Of a stretch of DNA of 64,000 nt, positions 53,540 to 61,984 are shown piece after piece; positions within the stretch are counted from its first letter, which is position 1; each line of letters begins with the position of its first letter. Made by a program: the position numbers and the translations under genes. This DNA is from JAFDWR01 sp038216655 (GTDB lineage Bacteria > Armatimonadota > Fimbriimonadia > Fimbriimonadales > Fimbriimonadaceae). The notes beneath the pieces are model-generated. The model searched no databases and had not been told where the DNA came from. It worked only from the letters and a program-made list of their open reading frames with translations. The stretch is from positions 310,001-374,000 of the forward strand of contig JBBQPZ010000001.1 in the NCBI GenBank assembly GCA_038216655.1, in the 5' to 3' direction.

Positions 53540-53775
53540 CCTTGCTAGCTCAGGTTTTCCGGCGTTTCCGAGAATCGACTCCAAAGCCAGTTGACTTCCG
53601 CACTCCCCGAGGACAAGGTATCAGAGGAACCGCGAAGTGCGGGAGGCTGTGAGCCAGACGCAAATGATGATGAAGTGAACCTAAGAGCGAGCCCATCATC
53701 ATCAGCTCAATGACCCAGATTCCCAACGTGGGCAAGCAGTGTGAGTGAGTGAGAACGTGAGTTCAAGCAAGACCC
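53540..53775 (+). repeat. Dispersed intergenic repeat, copy C
   Basis: Within the long gap 53009-53981, where no gene is convincing, GCCAGTTGACTTCC at 53587-53600 and the following bases align with copy B. AGTGAACCTAAGAGC near 53675 resembles copy A, and CCCAACGTGGGCAAGCAGTG plus TGAGTGAGTGAGAACGTGAG at 53721-53761 is the best-conserved block of the family. A single CCCAGA precedes it. The upstream part of the gap (53200-53540) shows no structure that I can explain. Confidence 0.6.
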
Positions 53776-53981
53776 AAGCTCCAACAGTGGACCCCGTCGA
53801 TCCGTACGGAACTCGATTCCCTTTCCTCTGCACGGCCTTTGCCATCGCCCCTGCTTCCCGCTGAATCCGCAAGAAGATCGAAAATCCTGCGACCAAGCGA
53901 CGACTTACCTCGTCATGAAGTATCCCGACGACGTGGCTTGAGCCTGTTTCGTTGTCTATCGCCGCTTCAAGTCCCGTCGCA

Positions 53982-55823
53982 ATGCCAGCCCACGTCGATG
54001 CCGCCCGAGTCGTGCTGAGGCCCTATCAGGCAAAGGCGCTGGCCCAGATCTTAGCGTGCAAGGACCGGGGGCTCGAACGGGTGCTTGTGGTGATGCCCAC
54101 CGGCACCGGCAAGACAACTCTCTTTTCCGCGCTCGTCGGCGAGTTCCAGCGCCAATACTCGCGGCGATCCCTGGTTCTCGCCCACCGCCGAGAGCTTCTC
54201 GAACAGGCCCGCGCAAGGATCACCCAACAGAACCCGATGATCTCGGTCGGAATCGAGGGAGCAGGTGCCCGCCTGACCGACGACTTTGACGCGGTGGTCG
54301 CCAGCGTCCAGTCGCTCGGTCGCGAGAACTCAACCCGCCTACGCGGTTTCGAGCCCGGATGCCTGATCGTCGACGAGGCCCACCACTCCGCTGCCGACAG
54401 CTACCAGCAGGTCTTCCGCCGGTTCGGCGCATACGAGCAGAACTGCTTCACCGTCGGGGTAACCGCGACTCCGCATCGCATGGACAACCAGCCGCTCCAT
54501 GGCGACGAGGAGGCGATTTTCCAGGAGGTCGCGTTCACCTACACGCTGAAGGAGGCAATCGCCGACGGCTGGCTTGCCGATCTGCGCGGCTACCGGGTCG
54601 CGACAGGCGTCGATTTGTCCCGGGTGAGAACCGTCCACGGCGACTACTCCACCAAGGCCCTTCAAGACGCGGTCAACATCGAGAGCCGCAACCGTACCGC
54701 GTTCGACAACTGGGAAGCCAAAGCGAACGAGAGAAAAACGATCGTGTTCTGCACCGGCGTCGACCACGCCAAGGATGTCGCACGGATGTTCCGTGAGGAA
54801 GGCTATCGCGCCGAGGCAGTCTACGGCTCGATGGCAGGCGACGAGCGCGAGGACGTGATGCGCCGCTTCGCGAGCGGCAAGACGCAGATTCTCACCAACG
54901 TCGAGATCGCGACCGAGGGGTTTGATGTCCCCGATGTCGGCTGCGTCTTGCTTTTGAGGCCCACCAAAAGCTGGGCGCTATTCAGCCAGATGATCGGGCG
55001 CGGCCTGCGAGTGTTGCCCAACACGATCGAAGGAATTCCCGACGCAAGTGCCCGGCGAGAGTCGATCCACCGTAGCGCCAAGCGCAACTGCATCGTCATC
55101 GACGTCGTCGACAACGGCAAGCGAACCCTCGCCCCGAAGGACGAAGACGCCGACCCGTCTTTGGCCGCCGTCGTTGGGCTGCCCAACGATCTGGACTTGG
55201 AGGGTCACTCGCTAATCGAGGCGATGCAGAAGTGGGAGACCCTCGATCCTCGGGCACAAGCCGTCCTATTCAAGCGTGCGATCAACTTTGACGAGCTCGA
55301 TTCCACCCTCACCGCGGTCGACCTGATCGCGGAGCTCACCCTCCCCGGCGAGGTCGTCGAGTACAGCCGCAACGCCTGGATGAAAGTCGGCGATAATCGC
55401 TACTTGCTCGCCTGCGGCTCCTCGAAGCTCGAAGACCTGCGAATGGCGATGCTTGAGATGGACGCCCTCAGCTCATTCCAGCTCACGCTCAGCTCAGCGA
55501 CCCGACTGCCGCTATGCCACCCGTGCGGCATCGACCTGCCCCGAGCGTTCCAGCGAGCCGACAGGTTGATCAAGGATGTCTGGCCGTTCACCGGCGGATT
55601 CACCACTTCGGTCGCCGCCTGGCGGAACAAAGAAATCTCCCTGGAACAGCGGGCCGAGTTGAGATCTCTTGGGGTCGCCGATCCGGTGTTGGCGATGCTC
55701 GACAATGCCGGTCAGGCCTGGACGCTCTTGGAGCTGACACGCAAGAGCCGCTCCGAGGCGCTGGCCGCTTTGTCGGCGCTTAGCGACTCCGATGGACGAC
55801 TGGCCTCTTCGTCAAATGGGTGA
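53982..55823 (+). CDS. SF2 DEAD/DEAH-type helicase
   Basis: ATG 53982 is adopted; TTG 53952 is an upstream alternative, and neither has a strong ribosome site. The helicase core carries LRPYQAKAL (Q-like motif), the Walker A sequence MPTGTGKTTL, LAHRRELLEQA (Ia), VDEAHHSAADSYQQV (II), VGVTATPHRMDN (III), IVFCTGVDHAKDVARMFREEGY (IV) and TEGFDVP with FSQMIGRGLR (V-VI). It is related to restriction-type and UvrB-like SF2 translocases. The C-terminal 170 residues hold a segment typical of these stand-alone helicases (WRNKEISLEQRAELRSLGV), with no nuclease domain. It probably moves along or unwinds nucleic acid in repair. No methylase or specificity gene is nearby, so it is not a restriction system. 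Confidence 0.88.
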   Translation: MPAHVDAARVVLRPYQAKALAQILACKDRGLERVLVVMPTGTGKTTLFSALVGEFQRQYSRRSLVLAHRRELLEQARARITQQNPMISVGIEGAGARLTDDFDAVVASVQSLGRENSTRLRGFEPGCLIVDEAHHSAADSYQQVFRRFGAYEQNCFTVGVTATPHRMDNQPLHGDEEAIFQEVAFTYTLKEAIADGWLADLRGYRVATGVDLSRVRTVHGDYSTKALQDAVNIESRNRTAFDNWEAKANERKTIVFCTGVDHAKDVARMFREEGYRAEAVYGSMAGDEREDVMRRFASGKTQILTNVEIATEGFDVPDVGCVLLLRPTKSWALFSQMIGRGLRVLPNTIEGIPDASARRESIHRSAKRNCIVIDVVDNGKRTLAPKDEDADPSLAAVVGLPNDLDLEGHSLIEAMQKWETLDPRAQAVLFKRAINFDELDSTLTAVDLIAELTLPGEVVEYSRNAWMKVGDNRYLLACGSSKLEDLRMAMLEMDALSSFQLTLSSATRLPLCHPCGIDLPRAFQRADRLIKDVWPFTGGFTTSVAAWRNKEISLEQRAELRSLGVADPVLAMLDNAGQAWTLLELTRKSRSEALAALSALSDSDGRLASSSNG

Positions 55824-55935
55824 AGGACCGAGCTACGGAGATCATATGCGAAGTCCTCAATCCAAGCCCCAATAGTCAACCCCTTACCGCCTTACGCTTT
55901 ACCCCTTACCTACCCAAAGTGTAAGATCAAAGTCC

Positions 55936-56784
55936 GTGGAACAGGCCCGCCCCCTCCTCGTCGTCGACGGCGACAACCTCGCGCACCGCGCGTACCACTC
56001 GACCCCCAAGTCCGTCGTCGCCCCGGACGGCAGTCCGATCAACGCGCTTGTCGGATTCATCGGCATGCTCCAGCGCATCTGGCTTGAAGAGAAACCACGT
56101 GCCGTGTTCGTCGGCTGGGACACCTTGGGGGTAGACACCTACCGCAACAAGCTCTGGCCCGCCTACCAGAGCGGTCGCGTCTTCGATCGTGAGATCGTCC
56201 AACAGCTCAATGTGCTCCCGACCCTCTGCGAGGCATTCGGGCTCGCGTACGGCAAGGAAGCCGGTTACGAAGCGGATGACATGATGGGCCGCTCCGCGAC
56301 CCAGGAGGCGGCAAACGGAGGCACCGCCCTGATCCTCACGACCGACAAGGATGCCTACCAACTCGTGACCGACCGGATCACGGTGATTTCTCCGCAGCGC
56401 GGGACGCGGGAATTGGAGCGCGTCACGCCCCACCGGGTGGTTGAGAAATTCGGCGTCCTCCCGGAGATGGTCCCTGAATTCAAGGCGCTCAGCGGCGACA
56501 GTTCCGACAAGATCCCCGGCGTCAAGGGGATCGGCCCGCAGTCCGCGGCCCGGCTACTGCTGAAGCATGGATGTCTCGACAACATCGTGGAGGAGTGGGG
56601 CCCCACCACCGAGGCTCAGCTTGCCCTGATGTTTCGCGAGGTTTGCACGATGCGTCTGGACGCGCAGATTGAGCTACCGACCGATCCCCCTGACTGGGCG
56701 AGCGGAGCCAAGGCACTTCGGTTGCTCGGGGCAAATTCAATGGCCGATCGCATCGAATCTCTTGTGGGGGGAACGAACGCTTGA
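55936..56784 (+). CDS. 5'-3' exonuclease (FEN / PolI N-terminal type)
   Basis: GTG 55936 starts a 282-residue stand-alone 5'-nuclease. Acidic metal ligands appear in the expected order: LLVVDGDNLAHRAY, GKEAGYEADDMMG, LILTTDKDAYQLV, and the helix-hairpin-helix FKALSGDSSDKIPGVKGIGPQSAARLL. This is the architecture of the PolI N-terminal domain and phage T5 exonuclease, which trim flaps or RNA primers. The protein stops without polymerase domains. The stop TGA overlaps the ATG of the DUF72 gene by one base, so the two are cotranslated. The pairing may reflect a DNA-repair link, as DUF72 proteins often sit beside repair genes. Confidence 0.9.
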   Translation: MEQARPLLVVDGDNLAHRAYHSTPKSVVAPDGSPINALVGFIGMLQRIWLEEKPRAVFVGWDTLGVDTYRNKLWPAYQSGRVFDREIVQQLNVLPTLCEAFGLAYGKEAGYEADDMMGRSATQEAANGGTALILTTDKDAYQLVTDRITVISPQRGTRELERVTPHRVVEKFGVLPEMVPEFKALSGDSSDKIPGVKGIGPQSAARLLLKHGCLDNIVEEWGPTTEAQLALMFREVCTMRLDAQIELPTDPPDWASGAKALRLLGANSMADRIESLVGGTNA

Positions 56785-57515
56785 TGGCCAAGCTCTACAT
56801 TGGGCTCTCCGGCTACTTCTACAAGGAGTGGCATGGCGAGGGGAAGTTCTATCCGCCCGAGCTTAAACAGAAGAACTTCCTCGACTACTACGTCTCCAGG
56901 TTCAACGCGCTGGAAGCCGATGGCACCTGGTACCAGATGCCGAGCGAGGCCGGGGTCGCCAAGTGGATTGCCTCGTCGCCCGAGGAGTTCAAGGTTTCCC
57001 CCAAAATGCACCGCAAAGTGACCCACATCGCCCGCTTGAAGCTTGACGAGATCGACGCGCTGAAGTTCTTTGTCAAGCGCTTGGAGCCGCTTGAAAAGTC
57101 GGGCAAGTTGGGAAGCATCCTCATTCAACTACCTCCCAACTTGAGACGAAACGACGAACGACTCTCCGCCTTCCTCGCCGAGATTCCCTACCGCGCGACC
57201 CTGCCCTGGTGCATCGAGTTCCGCAGCGACACTTGGCATGTTCCGGAGGTCGAGAAGATGCTCCGCGAGAGGAACGTCGCCTGGGTCGCCAACGACACCG
57301 ACGCCGCGGACGCCCAGCGTCGAGATACGTCAGATCACATCTACGCCAGGCTCCGCAAGACCGACTACACCCCCGACCAACTTCAGAATTGGGCAACCTA
57401 CTTCGCGGGCAAGCTGACCGAGGGGAAGGATTGCTATGTGTACTGCAAGCACGAGGATGCGGAGCACCCGTGGGTGTGGGCGGATATGATCCGCAGGTTT
57501 GTGCAACAGGCCTAA
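56784..57515 (+). CDS. DUF72 family protein
   Basis: ATG 56784 overlaps the preceding TGA. The 243 residues match the DUF72 TIM-barrel family: LYIGLSGYFYKEWHGEGKFYPPEL at the N-terminus, YVSRFNALEADGTWY, FKVSPKMHRKVTHI, GSILIQLPPNLRRND, WCIEFRSDTWH and YARLRKTDYTPDQL. Conserved acidic and aromatic positions of the barrel are kept (FNALEADGTWY). The biochemical activity of the family is unknown. Coupled translation with a 5'-nuclease suggests a nucleic-acid-related role here, but that is inference. A 173-base gap with no gene follows. Confidence 0.9.
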   Translation: MAKLYIGLSGYFYKEWHGEGKFYPPELKQKNFLDYYVSRFNALEADGTWYQMPSEAGVAKWIASSPEEFKVSPKMHRKVTHIARLKLDEIDALKFFVKRLEPLEKSGKLGSILIQLPPNLRRNDERLSAFLAEIPYRATLPWCIEFRSDTWHVPEVEKMLRERNVAWVANDTDAADAQRRDTSDHIYARLRKTDYTPDQLQNWATYFAGKLTEGKDCYVYCKHEDAEHPWVWADMIRRFVQQA

Positions 57516-57688
57516 CGGCGTGTGTTCGGAGGAGTTGCGGTCCCAATAGACCTACGCGCCGATACCATGGAAAGAGTTCAACGTCCATCCGCTAAGTCTT
57601 TCGCCCGGGATGTAAATAGGAATGCCCTATACTGCCTCTAACTGAACTTGAGGTTCGTCTTCCTAGACGTCCGACAAAGGATAATTGA

Positions 57689-58420
57689 ATGAAGAAGTTT
57701 CCGTTGCTCTTGCTTGCCGTTGCGCTCTCTGTGCCCCTGTTTGCCCAGCTCGACCCATCGAAGGTCAGCGCGGCTACTCGAAGCTATCGCACTTATCGAC
57801 TGAAGGAGACCCAACCGACGTTCGGCATCCGAAAAGTCAGGGCCTTGGTCAAGCACATCAAGGCCGACAAAGAGGACAACGAACGGTTGAGCGATGCCGT
57901 GTACAACAAGCTCTCTACCGCGGAGAAGTTCACCTACTGCATGATTCACGGCGAAGATCAGAGCCAGAATTGCGAAGAGATGCCCTGGGTCAAGGACGAG
58001 GAGAAGATGATCTTCGGCCACATTCCGGGCTCCTGGTCGGACGAGGCGGTCTGGAGCGAGCGACAGCGCGCGTTCCTGAAGAACCACCGGTCCGAAGTAT
58101 TGGGTCTTGTCCGTTCAACGATCCGCTCCAGTGGACGGGTAGGCCTCAACACCAAGCACGTAATCCTTGAGACCGAGGCAATTGAGCTGGTCCCTGATCT
58201 CGTGAAGGTCTACCGCGCGAACCACAAGGACAAAGACATCTTGAGCACTCTGATGCTGCTCATGAAAGACGGTAACTACAAGCCTTTCATGGAGTCAGCC
58301 TCTTACAAGAAGCTGTACGCCGACGAAGCGAATTGGCAGGCCTACCTGAACGGCAACTCTGAGAACCAGAACCTGATCATGGATCGGGCGATGGCGTTCT
58401 ACAAGAGCCGAGGCAAGTAG
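57689..58420 (+). CDS. Secreted protein, first of two tandem paralogues, unknown family
   Basis: A 243-residue protein with a clear signal peptide (MKKFPLLLLAVALSVPLFAQ). The rest is largely helical and shares its order of motifs with the next gene: YRTYRLKETQPTFGIRKVRAL, LSTAEKFTYCMIHGEDQSQNC, EEMPWVKDEEKM, WSERQRAFLKNHRSEVLGLV, GLNTKHVILETEAIELVPDL and KDKDILSTLMLLMKDGNYKPF. Two Cys (about residues 90 and 100) are conserved in both paralogues and may form a disulfide. There is no known domain. It is the first gene of a tight four-gene unit that includes an FGE-like enzyme and an HNH protein. Confidence 0.75.
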   Translation: MKKFPLLLLAVALSVPLFAQLDPSKVSAATRSYRTYRLKETQPTFGIRKVRALVKHIKADKEDNERLSDAVYNKLSTAEKFTYCMIHGEDQSQNCEEMPWVKDEEKMIFGHIPGSWSDEAVWSERQRAFLKNHRSEVLGLVRSTIRSSGRVGLNTKHVILETEAIELVPDLVKVYRANHKDKDILSTLMLLMKDGNYKPFMESASYKKLYADEANWQAYLNGNSENQNLIMDRAMAFYKSRGK

Positions 58421-59194
58421 TTGTTGAGCAAGGGGGCGTCTCCGCGCGGCGGCCAAGCTTGGAGAACGGCCAAGCTCGTCGCCCTGTCAATATTCGCGCT
58501 TGGACAGGCACATCAACCGGCTGCCGCTGGCCCGGGAGCCGGAGGCGGCCCTCCATCCCTGGCGTTTCGCGAATATCGCCTCCGCGAAACCACACCCACC
58601 TTCGGGCTCAACAAGGTTCGGAACCTCATCGCTAAGGTCTCCGAGAAAAGCACGTACGGTGCCCTCGCCCCGAAGGAGTATCACGCCCTCAGCGTGGCGG
58701 AGAAGTTCACCTACTGCATGATCCATTGGGAGAATTTCAGCCAGAACTGTGCCGCAATGCCCTTGGTGGTCGATGAAGGAAAGAAGCTGTTTGCCTACTA
58801 TCTCGGACCCGACGAGAAATCCTGGAGCAAGCGCCAACGCACCTTCCTGCAGGAGAACCGTGCGGCTGTCGTGCAGTTGCTGGGCCAGACGATCCTTGCC
58901 AAACGGACGATTGGCGTCAACCTCAAAGACGCCATTTCGGAAACTCGCGCCACAGAACTGATCCCCTTAATGGAGTCAACCTTCTCGCTTGACCCTCGTG
59001 ACAAGGACATCCTCACCGTGCTGATGCTCCTTATGAAAAACGCCAAGTACGCGCCATTTCTCCACTCGCCTCTCTACTCAAAGTTGTACGGAGATAAGTC
59101 CAATTATCAATCCGCAGTGGCGGCCTCAAAAACGTACGAGAGTCAAATCCTCCAGCAGGCTCAAGCCTTCTTTCGGAGTCGAGCGAAGTCGTGA
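58421..59194 (+). CDS. Secreted protein, second tandem paralogue
   Basis: TTG 58421 follows the previous stop directly, with a GAGG ribosome site inside the end of the upstream gene. An N-terminal charged segment leads into a hydrophobic stretch (KLVALSIFALGQAHQPAAA), giving a signal peptide. The mature part aligns with the preceding protein: YRLRETTPTFGLNKVRNL, LSVAEKFTYCMIHWENFSQNC, AMPLVVDEGKK, WSKRQRTFLQENRAAV, GVNLKDAISETRATELIPL and KDKDILTVLMLLMKNAKYAPF. Both conserved Cys are present. The duplication probably arose by tandem copying. The stop overlaps the FGE-like gene by four bases (GTGA), so translation is coupled. Confidence 0.75.
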   Translation: MLSKGASPRGGQAWRTAKLVALSIFALGQAHQPAAAGPGAGGGPPSLAFREYRLRETTPTFGLNKVRNLIAKVSEKSTYGALAPKEYHALSVAEKFTYCMIHWENFSQNCAAMPLVVDEGKKLFAYYLGPDEKSWSKRQRTFLQENRAAVVQLLGQTILAKRTIGVNLKDAISETRATELIPLMESTFSLDPRDKDILTVLMLLMKNAKYAPFLHSPLYSKLYGDKSNYQSAVAASKTYESQILQQAQAFFRSRAKS

Positions 59195-59994
59195 TTGCCC
59201 TCGCCGCCTTGCTCTGTCTTGCCCCGTCCTGGATGGTGACCATCCCCGCAGGGACCTATCAGATCGGTAAGGCGGACCATGTCGATAACCCGATCCGCAA
59301 GGTCAAGGTCGCGGGGTTCGAGATCGCCCGCACGGAGACCACCAACGCGGATTGGGTGAAATTCATCTCGGCGACGGGCTACGTCACCGACGCGGAGAAG
59401 CGTCACAACGCGATGGTGTTCGAGCCGGGCCTCCCGGAGTTTCGATGGATCCAGGATCGGACGGCGACCTGGCGATGGCCCAACGGCAAGACCCGCGGCG
59501 ATCTCACTGGCAAGGCCAACCACCCGGTCACGGCGATCAGCTTCTATGACGCGCTTCAATACTGTAAGTGGGCGCATGTACGGCTGCCAACGCTCGAAGA
59601 ATGGGAAGTCGCCTGCCGGGCAGGGACGAAGACCGACTACTTCTTCGGTTCCTCGCCAACCAAGATCGGCGAATACGCCAACGTCTGGCACGGCAAAGAC
59701 CACCTCAAGCCCGACGTGTCGGACGGCTATATGTACACCTCGCCGGTGGGCTCATTCAAGCCTAACTCACTTGGGCTGTACGACATGTACGGGAACGTCT
59801 TCGAGTTCTGCTCAGGTCGGGTGTTTAGCGATCACCGCCCGGATGAGGTGCACTCGCGTGGCGGATCGTGGTGGTGCAGTTCGCATGCCTGCTGTTTCTT
59901 CAACTCAGCCGACATTGGCCGGGTGAATATTCACGCCTCATTCAGCAACCAAGGCTTCCGTGTCGCCCGGTCGGTCGGCGGCGTCAAAAAGTAA
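59191..59994 (+). CDS. Formylglycine-generating-enzyme-like protein (FGE-sulfatase domain)
   Basis: GTG 59191 overlaps the previous stop. The 267 residues comprise a short hydrophobic leader (1-12) and one FGE-sulfatase domain: MVTIPAGTYQIG, FEIARTETTNADWVKF, HPVTAISFYDALQYCKWA, RLPTLEEWEVACRAGT, GLYDMYGNVFEFC and SRGGSWWCSSHACC. Cys229 and Cys234 keep the spacing of the two copper-binding Cys of true FGE (Cys336/Cys341 in the human enzyme), and the trailing SFSNQGFRVAR fits SASNLGFRCA. Most FGE-fold proteins lack this pair, so real oxidation of a Cys in a partner is possible. No sulfatase lies in the window. Immediate neighbours are two Cys-containing secreted paralogues and an HNH protein. 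Confidence 0.85.
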   Translation: MIALAALLCLAPSWMVTIPAGTYQIGKADHVDNPIRKVKVAGFEIARTETTNADWVKFISATGYVTDAEKRHNAMVFEPGLPEFRWIQDRTATWRWPNGKTRGDLTGKANHPVTAISFYDALQYCKWAHVRLPTLEEWEVACRAGTKTDYFFGSSPTKIGEYANVWHGKDHLKPDVSDGYMYTSPVGSFKPNSLGLYDMYGNVFEFCSGRVFSDHRPDEVHSRGGSWWCSSHACCFFNSADIGRVNIHASFSNQGFRVARSVGGVKK

Positions 59995-60663
59995 GTGCTG
60001 GCGGATTCCCTCGCGAAGGTATCGACTTCCCTGCCCCCTCTGGCTCCCGAGGACGAGGCGGACCAGCAATCCCGCGCGATCTTCGGACTCGTGGTCGCTC
60101 GCGCCCTTTCCGCACCTTGCCCGTTGGCCACGTTTGAGCCGGACGTTACGGTGTGCCCGAACTGCGGCCAGCCTGTGGACTCGGACCGCAGCCCCTACTG
60201 TGGGGATGCCTGTAAGGAAGAGGCCGCTTTCGTCCGCCAACTCCGAGCCGGGCTTTTGAACGGAGCGGCCCTGGACCCCGAGCGACAGGTGATGATGGGA
60301 CAAGCCTTGTGGTACTTGCTCGGAGGCGGATATCCGCGACGGATTACCCTGGTTCCCGACAAGGCACGCACCCAGGTCATCGTGCGAGAAGGTGGCATCT
60401 GCGAAGGCTGCGGCGGGGTGGCCACAACGATCGACCATGCGCGAACCGCATGCAACCGCCCCATCAACCTCCGCGCGGTCTGCGCGAATTGCTGCCGGGC
60501 CAAGGATTACGGAGACGTAGCGTGGACCCAGAGTCCGGCGTTCCAGGATCGCCTAGCGGCTCTGGCAGTTCGCATCGGTTCCGAAGAGCCCTTGCGGGTT
60601 TGTGACGATGCAGACAACTGGGATTGGCGATCCTACGTAAAGGCTCGGAAGGCCTCTCGTTAG
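59995..60663 (+). CDS. Zinc-ribbon and HNH-endonuclease-like protein
   Basis: GTG 59995 follows the previous stop without gap. The 222 residues contain a zinc ribbon (Cys54, Cys57, Cys69, Cys73 in CPNCGQP...SPYCGDAC) and an HNH-like fold: IVREGGICEGCGG (Cys136, Cys139), TIDHARTACNRPINLRAVC (Asp147, His148) and CANCCRAKDYGD. The final Cys pair completes a structural zinc site, while Asp147-His148 and the Asn of NRPINL are the active residues of HNH nucleases. It is cytoplasmic. Why it would be cotranscribed with secreted proteins is unclear; it might be only a neighbour, as stand-alone HNH proteins often are. Confidence 0.75.
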   Translation: MLADSLAKVSTSLPPLAPEDEADQQSRAIFGLVVARALSAPCPLATFEPDVTVCPNCGQPVDSDRSPYCGDACKEEAAFVRQLRAGLLNGAALDPERQVMMGQALWYLLGGGYPRRITLVPDKARTQVIVREGGICEGCGGVATTIDHARTACNRPINLRAVCANCCRAKDYGDVAWTQSPAFQDRLAALAVRIGSEEPLRVCDDADNWDWRSYVKARKASR

Positions 60664-60679
60664 GATCGGTCAAAATGGC

Positions 60680-60838
60680 GGGTGGCACGGTCTGCTCCGA
60701 CCCGTCCCCTTCGGAATTGGCACCGATATCCGTGGTCGGACAGACCGTGATTCCTGGCACGAGCCTCACGGTCTGTCGGGCTACCCAGTGCCGAGCCTCG
60801 CCCGAATCCGCCGAGCCCGAGCAGACCATACCACCCCC
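60680..60838. repeat. Nested inverted-repeat element of about 159 bases
   Basis: Outer arms GGGTGGCACGGTCTGCTCC (from 60680) and the reverse complement of the segment ending at 60838 match imperfectly (GGGTGGTATGGTCTGCTC). The inner arms GTCGGACAGACCGTGA (60735-60750) and TCACGGTCTGTCGGGC (60766-60781) pair almost perfectly around a 15-base loop. The core word GGTCTG occurs in both arm pairs. The element fills half of the 332-base gap 60664-60995; no gene is seen there. It is probably REP/MITE-like. Confidence 0.65.
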
Positions 60839-60995
60839 GAGCGCAGGTTCCTTCCTGTCCCTGAGTCTCGCTCAGAACGACAGCTCAATTCACCTCCATC
60901 AGGGACTCTGCTCAATTCCAACAGTTCCATCAGGCCCATCATTTCACTCACGAATCAAAACCGGGTAAGACCACACCTGTCACGAGGAACCTCCA

Positions 60996-61982
60996 ATGAC
61001 CCTGATCGCCCTGACTCTCTACGCCGTCACCCTCCAGGCCCCGCCGATCGACTTCTCCAAGTTCAAGCCGTACACGCCGACGTCAAACACGGGCGACTAC
61101 GTGATCGCGCCCCCGTATCAGAACGCGCCGGAGCTGACCCCCCACGATGATGTTCCCAAGGGAACGATCTATCACTTCACGATGGACTCGGCCGACAGCA
61201 AGCTGTATCCAGGAATCGCCAAGACCGCTCCCGGCCAGGTCGTTCCCTACCTCCGCAACGTCACCGTCTACGTCCCGTCCCAATACAAGCTCGGCACCGC
61301 TGCTCCCTTCTTCGTCTCCCAGGACAGCATGGGGCGCGGCGAAATTCCGACCATCCTCGACAACATGATCGCTAACCACCGGCTTCCGACGATGATCGCG
61401 ATCATGATCGACTCCGGCGGTGGCGATGCCCAAGGCAGCGAGCGTGGGCTTGAGTACGACACGATGTCCGGCCGCTACGCCGAGTTCATCGAGACCGAGG
61501 TCTTACCACGCGTCAGCCACGACTACAACATCACTTTCACCAAGGATCCCAACGGCCGCATGACGATGGGCGGCAGTTCAGGCGGCGCGTGCGCCCTCTC
61601 GATGGCCTGGTATCACCCCGATCTGTATCACCGCGTCCTCTCCTATTCGGGCACCTTCGTCAACCAGCAGTCCCCGCTGAATCCCGAGACCCCCCACGGC
61701 GCGTGGGAATACCACGACCACCTCATCCCTGAATCCAAGCGCAAGCCGCTTCGGATCTGGATGGAGGTCGGGGAGAACGACATCCGCTCCCACGACGAGG
61801 AAGGGACCTTCCATAACTGGGTGATGGCGAACCAGCGCACGGCAGCGGTGCTTGCGGCGAAACGGTATCCGTACCAATACGTCTTTGCTCGTGACGCCGG
61901 ACACGTGGATGGCCGCGTCGTCCGTCAAACCCTGCCCCAAGCCCTCGAATGGGTCTGGCGTGGGTACCCCATCAAGAACTAA
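60996..61982 (+). CDS. Secreted esterase of the EstD/Fes (IroE-like) family
   Basis: The 328 residues start with a short signal-like segment (MTLIALTLYAVTLQA). The alpha/beta-hydrolase core reads YLRNVTVYVPSQYK, PTMIAIMIDSGGGDAQGSERGLEYDTMSGRYAEFIETEVLP, MTMGGSSGGACALSMAW with the nucleophile Ser in GGSSGG, WMEVGENDIRS with the acid, and RDAGHVDGRV with the catalytic His. This matches the esterase D/enterochelin-esterase group seen in polysaccharide feruloyl- or acetyl-esterases. The substrate cannot be fixed, but deacylation of plant polysaccharides would fit the neighbourhood. Two bases separate its stop from the next ATG. Confidence 0.88.
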   Translation: MTLIALTLYAVTLQAPPIDFSKFKPYTPTSNTGDYVIAPPYQNAPELTPHDDVPKGTIYHFTMDSADSKLYPGIAKTAPGQVVPYLRNVTVYVPSQYKLGTAAPFFVSQDSMGRGEIPTILDNMIANHRLPTMIAIMIDSGGGDAQGSERGLEYDTMSGRYAEFIETEVLPRVSHDYNITFTKDPNGRMTMGGSSGGACALSMAWYHPDLYHRVLSYSGTFVNQQSPLNPETPHGAWEYHDHLIPESKRKPLRIWMEVGENDIRSHDEEGTFHNWVMANQRTAAVLAAKRYPYQYVFARDAGHVDGRVVRQTLPQALEWVWRGYPIKN

Positions 61983-61984
61983 CC

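Noticed and set aside
53286..53594. 102-codon open frame with hydrophobic stretches in the long gap before the helicase
   Set aside because: It runs into repeat copy C, lacks a ribosome site, and alternative frames are equally open.
53982..55823. Restriction or defence system around the SF2 helicase
   Set aside because: No methyltransferase, nuclease domain or specificity gene is adjacent; the downstream 5'-nuclease and DUF72 genes are typical housekeeping or repair types.
59995..60663. Homing endonuclease or mobile-element HNH gene
   Set aside because: It is embedded in a tight operon with a zinc ribbon and no intron, intein or insertion boundary; a resident HNH protein is more likely.
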